This document shows positions 47,960-57,366 of a stretch of DNA of 64,000 bases, piece by piece. The notes beneath the pieces are model-generated. The model made no database searches and was not told the origin of the DNA. It saw nothing but the letters and a program-made list of their open reading frames with translations. Location: the NCBI GenBank assembly GCA_024220525.1, contig JAMYWO010000191.1:10933-74932 (forward strand). Reading direction: 5' to 3'. The translations under genes and the position numbers were made by a program. The DNA comes from Cochliopodium minus. Lineage: Eukaryota > Discosea > Himatismenida > Cochliopodiidae. Numbering within the stretch: position 1 is the first letter of the stretch; each line of letters starts with the position of its first letter.

Positions 47960-49996
47960 ATGAAGTCAAAATCACAAGGAAAAATAGACGAGATCGATGA
48001 TTTGAAAACCCTTTATCCCCTTGATTTTAATTACATTGTTGAATATCTTGAAACGAAATTAAATGAGAATTTGAATAGGAAAGATAAATATGGATCTACG
48101 CATCTTCATTATATTGCCCAAAATGAGAATATCAGCCCACAGATATTGGAAGAATTTCTTAAAAGAAAATGTGATGTGAACATCCCAGATAAATCACAGC
48201 AAAATACCTTGCATTATATCTGTTCGAATCCAGCAGTATCAAGAGGATTGATAAAGCTATTAATTGAACATAAATCAGAAATCAATGCAATGGGCTTTTT
48301 CATGAATTCACCACTTCATATTTTGTGTGATAACAAAAAGGCCAGCATTGATCACTTGGGATACATGCTCGAAAACAAAAACACGAATGTGAATACAAGA
48401 AATCAATATCTATACACTCCACTTCACTACGCATGTAGAAACCAAGCATCCGATGTGAAAATGATAAAAAAGTTGATAGAAGGGAAAGCAGAAGTAAACG
48501 CATTAAATTTCTATGAGTCAACAGCTTTTCATGAAGCCTGCAAAAACGAAAAAATCACTTTTGATATCCTCAAGTTCTTAGTAGATAACAAAGCGGAGAT
48601 AAATAAAGAAGACAAAAATGGGTGTACACCAATTCTCAACATTTGTAACAACCAAAGCATTTATTTATCAATCGAAGTGCTCAAATTTTTCATTGAGAAG
48701 AAGTGCAATTTGAAGAGCAAGTTTGGGCCACAAAAGGGGACCATTCTTCATCATTACCTTGGAAAGCATGAGGTCACTTTCGATGTAATCAAATTGTTGG
48801 TCGAAAGCAAATGCAAAGTAAATGCGAAAGATGAAAAAAGTTCCGTTCCCTTGCATCTTGCTTGTAAAAATGATTTGTCTTTCCAAGTCATCAAGTATTT
48901 GGTCGATCAAAAATCAGATTTAAACAGAAAAGACGCGGAGAAAGATTATATCCCCTTGTTTTACTTGGCACATAGCAAAGATGAATGTCCATCTGATTCC
49001 ATAAAGTACTTAGTTCAAAACAAGAGTGACATCAACACAAAATATGCTTCCAATTCTCAGATCATTCTGCACGAAATTTTGAGATTTAAAGAAGTCCCAT
49101 ACAAGTTGGTCAGATGTTTCTTGGAGAACAAATGTGGGATCAACACTCCTGACTCCAATGGAGAAATTCCTCTGCATGTAGCTTGTAAAAATGAAAAGAT
49201 ATCATTGCAAGTGTTGAGATATTTAGTTTCCAACAAAGCCAACATTAATTTCGAAAAGAGCAAGGGCGTTTCGAACATTACTCCCTTTCTTCTGCTTTGC
49301 CAGAATGAGAAGATCACTTTCGACAAAGTCAAGTTGTTTGTTGAAAAAAAAGCAAATTTAAATTTAACAGACAAAAACAATTTGTTTACTCCCATTCATT
49401 ACGCTTCCATGAACCCAAAATCTTCTTTCAAAATCATCAAGTATTTGGGACTAAGTAAGTGTGATGTCAACTCTCTTGACCACGAAAATTATTCTCCCCT
49501 CTACAAATTATGCGAACACAGTTATACCTCTAGAAACATCAATTGTCTCATCCAACTCAAAGCTAACGTCAATTTGATTTTGAAAGACGATAGAAAGAAG
49601 AACCAAACTCTTTTGAGCACTATGTCACCCTCTGTCTTTGGGAACGAAGAATTCTTGCTTGTTTTGATTTTCTCTGGTGCCAAGTTCAAATCATTTCCTA
49701 CCAATTCCAATTCAACCATATACTCCTCTCTCAAAAAGTACAAGAAGATCCACTTCTGGAACAGAGACAACCATAAGTTCCTCACTTTCAACGATCAGCT
49801 CAAAGTTACTACTTTGTTGCTTTGTTATAAGGTTTTTTCTAAAAAATCCAGAGTGATTTTCCCCAAACCTGTTTTTTACATCATCATACAATTTTTCGTC
49901 GATTTGATCACCAATAAATTTGTTCTTAATTTCTCACCGAAGAGGAAAGCTATCAATTTGGATCCTCAAGAAAAAAAAAAGAGGAATAGATTTTGA
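47960..49996 (+). CDS. Large ankyrin-repeat protein with C-terminal PKP box
   Basis: A single 678-residue exon. About 15 ankyrin repeats run from residue 30 to 540 in a tight local style: STHLHYIAQNENIS, TPLHYACRNQASD, VPLHLACKNDLSF, IPLHVACKNEKISLQ, each followed by VIKYLV-x-K-x-D-x-N. The tail HFWNRDNHKFLTF, VTTLLLCYKVFSKK and IFPKPVFYIIIQFF is the best example of the shared box. The protein ends in a basic stretch (KRKAINLDPQEKKKRNRF). The absence of introns contrasts with most neighbours and fits repeat expansion within one exon. It is inferred to be a binding adaptor; no enzyme domain is seen. Confidence 0.9.
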   Translation: MKSKSQGKIDEIDDLKTLYPLDFNYIVEYLETKLNENLNRKDKYGSTHLHYIAQNENISPQILEEFLKRKCDVNIPDKSQQNTLHYICSNPAVSRGLIKLLIEHKSEINAMGFFMNSPLHILCDNKKASIDHLGYMLENKNTNVNTRNQYLYTPLHYACRNQASDVKMIKKLIEGKAEVNALNFYESTAFHEACKNEKITFDILKFLVDNKAEINKEDKNGCTPILNICNNQSIYLSIEVLKFFIEKKCNLKSKFGPQKGTILHHYLGKHEVTFDVIKLLVESKCKVNAKDEKSSVPLHLACKNDLSFQVIKYLVDQKSDLNRKDAEKDYIPLFYLAHSKDECPSDSIKYLVQNKSDINTKYASNSQIILHEILRFKEVPYKLVRCFLENKCGINTPDSNGEIPLHVACKNEKISLQVLRYLVSNKANINFEKSKGVSNITPFLLLCQNEKITFDKVKLFVEKKANLNLTDKNNLFTPIHYASMNPKSSFKIIKYLGLSKCDVNSLDHENYSPLYKLCEHSYTSRNINCLIQLKANVNLILKDDRKKNQTLLSTMSPSVFGNEEFLLVLIFSGAKFKSFPTNSNSTIYSSLKKYKKIHFWNRDNHKFLTFNDQLKVTTLLLCYKVFSKKSRVIFPKPVFYIIIQFFVDLITNKFVLNFSPKRKAINLDPQEKKKRNRF

Positions 49997-50316
49997 TTTC
50001 TCATTTTGTTAATTATCTCACTTTTTGGCTTAATCGTTAAAAAATTGTATATTAACATACAATTAAGTATAAAAAAAAAATAATTATTTTATAAAATTAA
50101 ATAAAAAAAAATTGGTGATTGATTTCTGCTTAAAATATTGTATAATTGATACATAATTATTTAGTTAGAAAACAATACATATTTGCATTGAGAGGAGAGA
50201 ATACAAAAAAAAATATCAAATACAGTATTGAAAAGAAAGATCTTTAGGACTATTTTTGGGAAATATTATTATAAAATATTTTTTTTTTTTTATTGTAAAT
50301 ATAAATAAAAAATCAA
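49997..50316. other. AT-rich spacer between two ankyrin genes
   Basis: A 320-base gap between two + strand ankyrin genes. It contains poly-A/T runs and a short inverted AT motif near 50040-50070 (TTGTATATTAACATACAA), which might form a hairpin near the 3' end of the upstream gene. No gene is seen. Confidence 0.45.
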
Positions 50317-51703
50317 ATGAAGAAAAAACAATCTTCAAGGTTTGTTATAAACACCAATGATGACTTGAGAACAGCCATATTGGACACTAAATATTTGAAA
50401 ATATTTGTTGAAGGAAAAGCAAATTTAAATGCACCTTCAATAAGTGAAGCGACGGCAATGCACAACCTCTGCTCCAACACCACAGTGGACGAAGAAAAGC
50501 TAAAATTGTTCATAGACAGCAAAGCGGAAATAAACAAGAAAGATACTTACAAAAATACTCCGCTGTAATACTATCTTTGATTTTTTTTTAAATATTTAAT
50601 TTTAAAGGTTGAATTTTTGATTTTTAATTTTTTAATTTTTATAATAATATATTATTTTAATTTTTTCAACAAGGCATTACCTTTGTCAAAACGATAATAT
50701 AAATTACAAGATGATTGAATTAATGGTTGATTCGAAAGCAGACCTGAACGTGAGGAACATTTTCAACGAAGAAGGGAAGGATTTGCCTTTGCACATCGCC
50801 TGTTACAACCATAATACAAACTTAGACATCATAAAGTATCTGGTGGACAACAAAACGGATCTGACAAATAAAAACACCGAAAGCTTCACCCCACTTCATC
50901 TCCTTTGTCAAAATTATAATACCAAACAGTGTTCGGAAATAATCAAATATCTCCTCTTAAAGAAAGTCAAGCTTAATAATTGTGACAACAAATACAATAA
51001 CGCTCTTCATCACGCTTCTAAAAATAGGTCTCTCAATTTCGAGATGATTAAGATTTTGATTGACAAAAAGATCAATGTAAACTTTAAGAACTTATCTCAC
51101 CAAATTCCCTTCCATCTGGCCTGCAAAAACACAAAGTCAACCAAAGAAATTCTGGAGTATCTCATTCTCAATAAATCTATCATCAATTTGAAAGACAAAA
51201 GCAAGAAAACACCTTTCTATGAACTTTTCAACTCATCGCGCTACAATTACGAGAAGATCAATTTGTTGATTGTCAACAAAGCAGACGTCAACATCAACAA
51301 CAAAAATAATATCCCCATTTTGAAGCAAATCATTGAGGACTTGGCTTATTTGGAGAGCGGTTTAATAGAAAAAACTGTTCATTATCTTTTGTTCAATGGT
51401 GCCAATGCCAAATTCTTTGATATTGATCATGTCTCTGAATTTAAGAAAAAGTATGAGAGTGGAGAGTTGTGGAATAGATGTACTCATAAGTATCTTCCTT
51501 TTGATTATCAACTCAAAATCTTTCATTTTTTGTTGCTTGTCAAGTTTTATTCCAAGAAACACAGGATCATTTTCCCCAAACCTGTTTCTTATTTCATCAT
51601 TCAATTATTCATCGATTTTCAGATCAAAAATTTGGATCTTTTTAAGAATAACAAACGGAAAGTTTCAACTAAAGAGATTTCAACAAAAAAAAATAAAAAA
51701 TGA
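50317..51703 (+). CDS. Ankyrin-repeat protein with C-terminal PKP box
   Basis: Two exons (50317-50563 and about 50674-51703), about 425 residues. The start MKKKQSSRFVINTND leads into roughly nine repeats (TAMHNLCSNTTVDEE, LPLHIACYNHNTN, TPLHLLCQNYNTK, NALHHASKNRSLN, IPFHLACKNTKSTKE). The splice CT/G restores LHYLCQNDN. The tail is ELWNRCTHKYLPF, IFHFLLLVKFYSKK and IFPKPVSYFIIQLF, close to the upstream gene. The two are tandem paralogues on the same strand, 320 bases apart. The upstream copy has no intron, while this one has a 110-base intron in its second repeat. Confidence 0.88.
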
Positions 51704-51942
51704 TATTAAACAATTTTCTTTAAATTTTTTTTCAAACTTTTGTTTAACAATCCACTTTTGCATTATCTTTCGGTCATATATTTTCTGTAAATTTTCAATA
51801 AAATTTTAAAGTTTCCAAATTTTTTGCATTCTTTTCATTCAAAACATTTTTTTTGTCACTAGAAACTAATTCCTCATGAACTAAACTTTTTTCAAGATTT
51901 ATTCAAATTAAAAAATCTTTTGAATAAATCATTAAAAAAAAA

Positions 51943-54345
51943 ATGGATGAATTCAATAAAATAATAACAAATAGATCCGCTCCAATAGAAAACTATTTGA
52001 GCGAAAGATTTTTTGAATTTCTTTCTGTGGATTACAAAAATGGAGAATATTCTCTTCAATTTCCCTTTAATCTCAAAAATAATAGAAATATAGAAAAAAA
52101 TTCAAAGAAAGAAACGAATGGATACAGAATGGATTCAAAAGACATTGTATTGAATAGGGAATGGGAAGATATTATAAAGAATATCACAATGAAAATATGC
52201 TTAATTATGGGTTTTGATAAATTCAAAGTTATTTCTCAATTGAAATGCCTCAATATATTCGTTTCAAAAGAGAAGGCCCTCATTGGAAATAGACCAAATA
52301 AAGAAGAGAAGGAATTGATATCAAAAATGGAAGAGGGCGGAAGGATATTTAGTAAATTATGGATTGGATTGCCATCAATCTATGGGGGAGGCAAAATCAA
52401 AATAAACAAGAACAATGGAAACAAAATTATTTTCGAAGAGAAGGAATTGAGCAAGAAATTTCATCAGAATTTCATTTTTGTTGCTCATGATCATTCCTGT
52501 GAATTGACTATTGATCCTTTAACAAGTGGAGAAAGAGTATTTCTTGAATATGATCTCATGATTGAAGAAAATGAAAACATCGAAAGAATAAATGAGAAGA
52601 AAGATAGAAAAATCGAACATCTCTTACAGAGAATATATGATGAAAAAGAAATTTCATTCTTCGCTTATCCACTAAAAAACCTCTACCAAAGTATCTGCGA
52701 AGAGATAATTGGCGAAGATAAGCGAGTGATCGAATTTCTAAGGCTTATATCAGAGAAAGAATCAACCGAAGGTTATTTGTACTTGGCAGACGGAAAAAAA
52801 ATAGTGAATTTTACAGGAGAAGAAGGAGAAGAATGGGTAGAAAAAGAATATAAAGCCACCAATTTCCTTCAAATCAATAAATCTTCATCTGAGAACATTA
52901 ATTTGTTGATAAAAAAGAAATCTTCAATCGAAATGACAGAAAACAACATTTTGGGAAAAGTCGTTTGGAAGTACTTTGAAACCATGGAAGTGAAGACACA
53001 TATCAAATTTACTATTAAAGAAAACCCCTGTAAAGTCGAACTGTACAAATGCAATTTCCTCATATTCGTTCCCCTTCTTTTCAAGTTCAGGTTTCAGCTA
53101 AAATATAATTCCCTACCACTCGATTCTATCTACTCACATTTTGACAAAAAAAATTTGCTTTGGAATCCTTCTGATCATGCATTTTATGATAAAACCACAA
53201 GGAATATAATCATCACTACTCTTCTTTGTTCTAAGAAAATTTCCTTGTTTAAAATACCTAAATATCTTTTTTTCCAAATTTTCAGATTCTTGCAATTTCC
53301 GCACTACAAAATCTCCCATATCATTGATACCATGGATGTATATGAGAGAAATCAAAAGAACCACGAAGATCTTTTTGAGTTTCTTTTAAAGAATGATCAA
53401 CTCTCTTCCTTGATTTATTTTTTCAACAAACATTTTGATAAAGTGAACACATGTAGTCTGTCCACTTGGATGAAACTTTTGTATTGCTTCCGATGGGAAG
53501 ATTTAGGAATTGTAATCGACACAATATCTTCCGAATTAAAGAAAAACATTTTCATGGAAGAAAATTTCATCCGGACTAGTTCCTTGGAAGAAATAAAAAA
53601 ACTCATTTTGAAATTTGGGGACAAAATTGTCGCTGAAAAATTTTTGCTTTTTGATGATCATTGGGAGAATGGATTTAATTTTTCAAACCCTTCTTACACT
53701 TCGATGGATGATGAATACTTGGACGGTGAACTGTCAAGAATAAAGTTCGTGAGTGTTAATCATAAATTCGAATCAATTTTATTTTTTTTTGAACATGCTT
53801 CGTTTGAAAACAGCGAAAAATTGATTAACAAGTACATTGAAGACAATCAAAATACAGATATTTTCCATTTTGTTCCTGATTTGAAACGAATTTCAAAAGA
53901 AAAACTCAAAAAAGAAATTTTTTTCAAACTTTTAAAAATTCAAATCGACAGAATTAAAAAGGAAATCAGTTTTCTCACTCAAAGGTTGAACTCTTGGGAC
54001 TGGGGATTCCTAGATTATCACCTTTCTTCTGAAAATAGAATTTCTTTTGCAAAAAACCTCTCAAAAAATGAAAAACAGGCAATTTCATATTACGTGAGCA
54101 TAGAATCTCTTCCCATTGATGATGTTCTCCAAGAAAAAAATAATCTAAAGATAACGAAACATGATGAAATTAAGGAACAAATTGACCAGGCCATTCAAGA
54201 AAAATTAAGTGTTTTGAGGACTTTTCTCATAGAAACAAATGAGTTTTTCGAGATGGTGTTTGGTAAAAGGTTATTAGAGAATCCAAATGATATCATCAAT
54301 GATAATAAAAAACTTAAAATTATAGATAAAAAAGATTCAAAGTAA
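51943..54345 (+). CDS. 2OG-Fe(II) oxygenase-like protein with mid-protein PKY box
   Basis: A single 800-residue exon. Residues 130-210 match the prolyl-hydroxylase-like fold seen in fungal and protist proteins: LWIGLPSIYGGGKIKI, FIFVAHDHSCELTID, then PLTSGERVFLEYDL. The Asp of the HxD site may be the D in AHDHSCEL, but the His usually three residues after it is Cys, so iron binding is doubtful. Around residues 400-450 the shared box appears (LLWNPSDHAFY, IITTLLCSKK, KIPKYLFFQIFRFL). The C-terminal 350 residues are helical and unrecognised. It sits directly after the two ankyrin genes that carry the same box. The oxygenase call is moderate; the box is clear. Confidence 0.6.
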   Translation: MDEFNKIITNRSAPIENYLSERFFEFLSVDYKNGEYSLQFPFNLKNNRNIEKNSKKETNGYRMDSKDIVLNREWEDIIKNITMKICLIMGFDKFKVISQLKCLNIFVSKEKALIGNRPNKEEKELISKMEEGGRIFSKLWIGLPSIYGGGKIKINKNNGNKIIFEEKELSKKFHQNFIFVAHDHSCELTIDPLTSGERVFLEYDLMIEENENIERINEKKDRKIEHLLQRIYDEKEISFFAYPLKNLYQSICEEIIGEDKRVIEFLRLISEKESTEGYLYLADGKKIVNFTGEEGEEWVEKEYKATNFLQINKSSSENINLLIKKKSSIEMTENNILGKVVWKYFETMEVKTHIKFTIKENPCKVELYKCNFLIFVPLLFKFRFQLKYNSLPLDSIYSHFDKKNLLWNPSDHAFYDKTTRNIIITTLLCSKKISLFKIPKYLFFQIFRFLQFPHYKISHIIDTMDVYERNQKNHEDLFEFLLKNDQLSSLIYFFNKHFDKVNTCSLSTWMKLLYCFRWEDLGIVIDTISSELKKNIFMEENFIRTSSLEEIKKLILKFGDKIVAEKFLLFDDHWENGFNFSNPSYTSMDDEYLDGELSRIKFVSVNHKFESILFFFEHASFENSEKLINKYIEDNQNTDIFHFVPDLKRISKEKLKKEIFFKLLKIQIDRIKKEISFLTQRLNSWDWGFLDYHLSSENRISFAKNLSKNEKQAISYYVSIESLPIDDVLQEKNNLKITKHDEIKEQIDQAIQEKLSVLRTFLIETNEFFEMVFGKRLLENPNDIINDNKKLKIIDKKDSK

Positions 54346-54417
54346 ACTCTAAATAAATACAATTGATCTATCAAAACATTCCTCATTTTCATTAATTAAT
54401 TAACAAAAAAAAAAAAA

Positions 54418-55097
54418 ATGGGAATCACAAAAACACTTGTATAATTTTTATATTTTTTTTTGGGATAATGATTAATTGAAATAGATCAAGAAGGGAACTG
54501 GAGTAAAGATCCAAAAGGGAAATAAAGTTACAGTTCATTGCACAGGAGTGATAAAAGAGACAGGTAAATATTATTTAGTAAAAATGATTGATAAAGGATC
54601 AATATTACAAATGAAATTATGATTATTTTGGATACATTGATCAACATATAAAATGAAATTTTATTATTTTCAAATCCTTTCTTTCTATAAAAGGCAAAAA
54701 ATTTTGGTCGACTCATGATGGTAACATATTTCTATAAATTGAAGTGTAAACATAATCTAAACGATCCTTTTGTAGGTAACAAGCCATTTTCATTTCAAAT
54801 CGGAAGAGGACAGGGTAAAAAAAAATAATTACAGAATTTAAATAAATAATTTTTAAATCTGTTTCTTGACATATAAAGTTATAAGAGCATGGGATGAAGG
54901 GTAACAAAATTTTAAAATAAATTAAATCATTATAATTAAAAAAAAATAAAAGTGTTCTCGATATGGAAATTGGAGAAGTCACCAAGATAGAGGCAACACC
55001 AGATTGGGCTTATGGAAGTACTGGTTTTCCAGAGTGGGGAATTTACCCTAACAGTATCTTGATTTTTGAAATCGAAGTTTTGAGCCAATCTAACTAA
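54418..55097 (+). CDS. FKBP-type peptidyl-prolyl isomerase (FKBP12-like)
   Basis: Five or six small exons encode a single-domain FKBP of about 110 residues, the size of FKBP12. The start MGITKTL is spliced to IKKGTGVKIQKGNKVTVH, then GKKFWSTHDGNKPFSFQIGRG, VIRAWDEG, MEIGEVTKIEATPDWAYGST and the end ILIFEIEVLSQSN. FKBPs catalyse prolyl cis-trans isomerisation. Two pocket positions differ from human FKBP12: HYTG reads HCTG (Tyr26 to Cys) and KKFDS reads KKFWS (Asp37 to Trp). Exon borders at about 54565/54693, 54720/54776 and 54815/54877 follow GT-AG sites. Confidence 0.85.
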
Positions 55098-55342
55098 AAA
55101 GAAAATTAAATCTTTTTCATTATTTTATTTTATTTTAATGATGGAGTAATGAAAAGGAATTGAGTAAAAAAAAAGATATCTGTTAAACGAAATAATGAAG
55201 AAAAAAATTAACATTTATGATTCTCACTTAAGAATGCATAATGATTGCAAAGAGCATTGAAGTTATTTTTAAAATAATTTTAATGTGAAAAAAGGAATTG
55301 AAACAAAAGATGTTGGGGGAGGAGCAGCACCAAATAAAAAAT

Positions 55343-57156
55343 TTACAAACGAAAGTAATTTAAAAAACTGAAAACAGAAACTTCTCTTTCTTTGACACGG
55401 CAAACAACAACAGTGATGTCGTCTTCTTTTCCACCACTAAAGTTTCTATTGTGACGTTGGGCCTCTTCAGCAAAGGGTGTTTTTTTGGTAGCATCAGTAG
55501 AATGAGAGACAGCATAAGCAGACAACGCGAGGGAACGAGCCAAAAGGATGGGGTTTTTCTTTCCTCCATCTTCTTTTTCAATGTGTTCTTTCAAAAAAAA
55601 AAAAAAGAGTTGAAAAAAAATTTCAAAAAAAAAATAAAATATTTCCAAAAAAATCTTTAAAACAAAATAAATACCCAATATTTGGCAGATTTCGTGGTCG
55701 TACAAGTTGTCAAAGAGCCCATCAGAACCTACTACAACCAAATCTCCCTCACTTACTGAAACAGTGTATTTCTCTCCATGGTCAGGTGTATAAGAATTAT
55801 TGGATCCTTTAAATATAAAATGTAGATATAAAAATAAAAAAAATAACATGAAAAAAAATAAAAATAACAAATAAAATATAAAATAAAATAAAAAAATATT
55901 TCAAAAAATAAATTGAAAAATCAAAAACATAAAATAAAATAGAAAGGTGAAGGAAAAATCAAACCCAATTGGTAAGGACAGTTGAATCTGGATTGTTGTG
56001 ATGTAGTTCGCAACTTTATTTTTCTTTGTACAGGATTCATGACAAGGACACCTTTCAATTAAAATAAAAAATATTTTAAAAAATAAATGAAGTAAAATTA
56101 ATAAAATAAAAAAAAATAAATAATAAAAAATAAAAAAAAGAAATAAAAAACAAAAAAATTTTAAAAAAAAATTACCGCTGTCTCCTACATTGAGAATATC
56201 CAATTCTTCTCCATTGAGAACAACGAGAACAGCAGTGGTGGAGCCGATGATTTTGTTGCAAAGGCCGTGAGCGTACTTGAGAACCTCCAGAGGATTTCTG
56301 TTTCCTTGCTCGATGTGTTCTCTGCAGTGGTTCATCAAGTTCGCAGAATAAATTCCTGAGTCTATTCCTTTCTTTGCCCATCTTTGTAATTCAAGAAAAA
56401 TTAATATATTTTATTATTATTATTAAAATATCAGCGAAATAATCATATATATTATAAATATTTTCTTTCTGAGAATATAGATTGCCTGAAAATAAATTTT
56501 TTATTATTGTCAATGTTTATTTGCTTCTGAGAGTTCACTCAAATACTTGACAATGATTATATCAAAATTCCTTTTGTCAATATTATTATATACAAATATT
56601 TATTATTCTGATCAAGATAATCCTTGAATAGAAGATATGAAATAAATTAATTATATCCTCAATTAACTAGTTATGAAGCAAAATATATTCTTCTTATTTG
56701 TCAATACCCTCCAACACCATCTGCTACCCCAACTGCCACTCTGGTTGCAAAATATGCATCTTCTCCACCTTTTTCCACTTTATCATCATGAGGTATCATA
56801 GCCCCACCACATTGGAAATAGAATTTTTTGGAGAATTTGGATTCATGCTCCATGAACTCTTGATCGCCAAGATAATATTTTTCAGGCACTTCTTCTTCTT
56901 CTAATTTTTTGTCAGGATTTTCTTCTTCATCTTCCTCTTCTTCTTCTTCATCATCTTCATCATCATCATCATCATCATCGTCATCAGCATTGTTATTGTT
57001 CAATAGGAAATATTTCCCATCTTGATTGGAGATATATGTGATTGTGGCCAATGTCAAACCTGTGATTGCATAATTGAAGGCCTTGGTTGCTTTGATAGGA
57101 AATTTTTTGGAGATGCTAGAGAATTTTCTGAATGTAGCTACAAAAGTCTTCTTCAT
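55343..57156 (-). CDS. PP2C-family serine/threonine phosphatase (PTC7-like)
   Basis: A metal-dependent phosphatase of the PPM/PP2C family. Five or six exons. Motifs with metal-binding Asp are GGEDAYFATRVAVGVADGVGG, NVGDSG, VVGSDGLFDN and SGGKEDDITVVV. Family blocks STTAVLVVLNGEELDIL and HGEKYTVSVSEGDLV are present. The short D-G-V-G-G-x and late-domain spacing fit the PTC7/PPTC7 branch, which is mitochondrial elsewhere. The N-terminus is basic with Ser and Phe (MKKTFVATFRKFSSISKK), then a hydrophobic segment (YAITGLTLATITYIS), consistent with import into a mitochondrion-related organelle. A long Asp/Glu run (about 56885-56990) follows, coded mostly by GAT/GAA repeats. Start at 57156. Confidence 0.85.
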
Positions 57157-57366
57157 CCTGAAACACCTTTTATTTTTATTTTTTTTATTTTTGTTTTATG
57201 ATGATATGGTTTCTTCTGAACAACTTGATGTGAAATTAATTATAATAATCTCAAACAATGATTATGTTTTTGAATTCATAATCTTTTTATTTAAATAATC
57301 TTCAAAAACACCTGGGATGGTTTTCACAAAATATGAGCTTGAATGATAATTGTTGGAAGAGATGAA

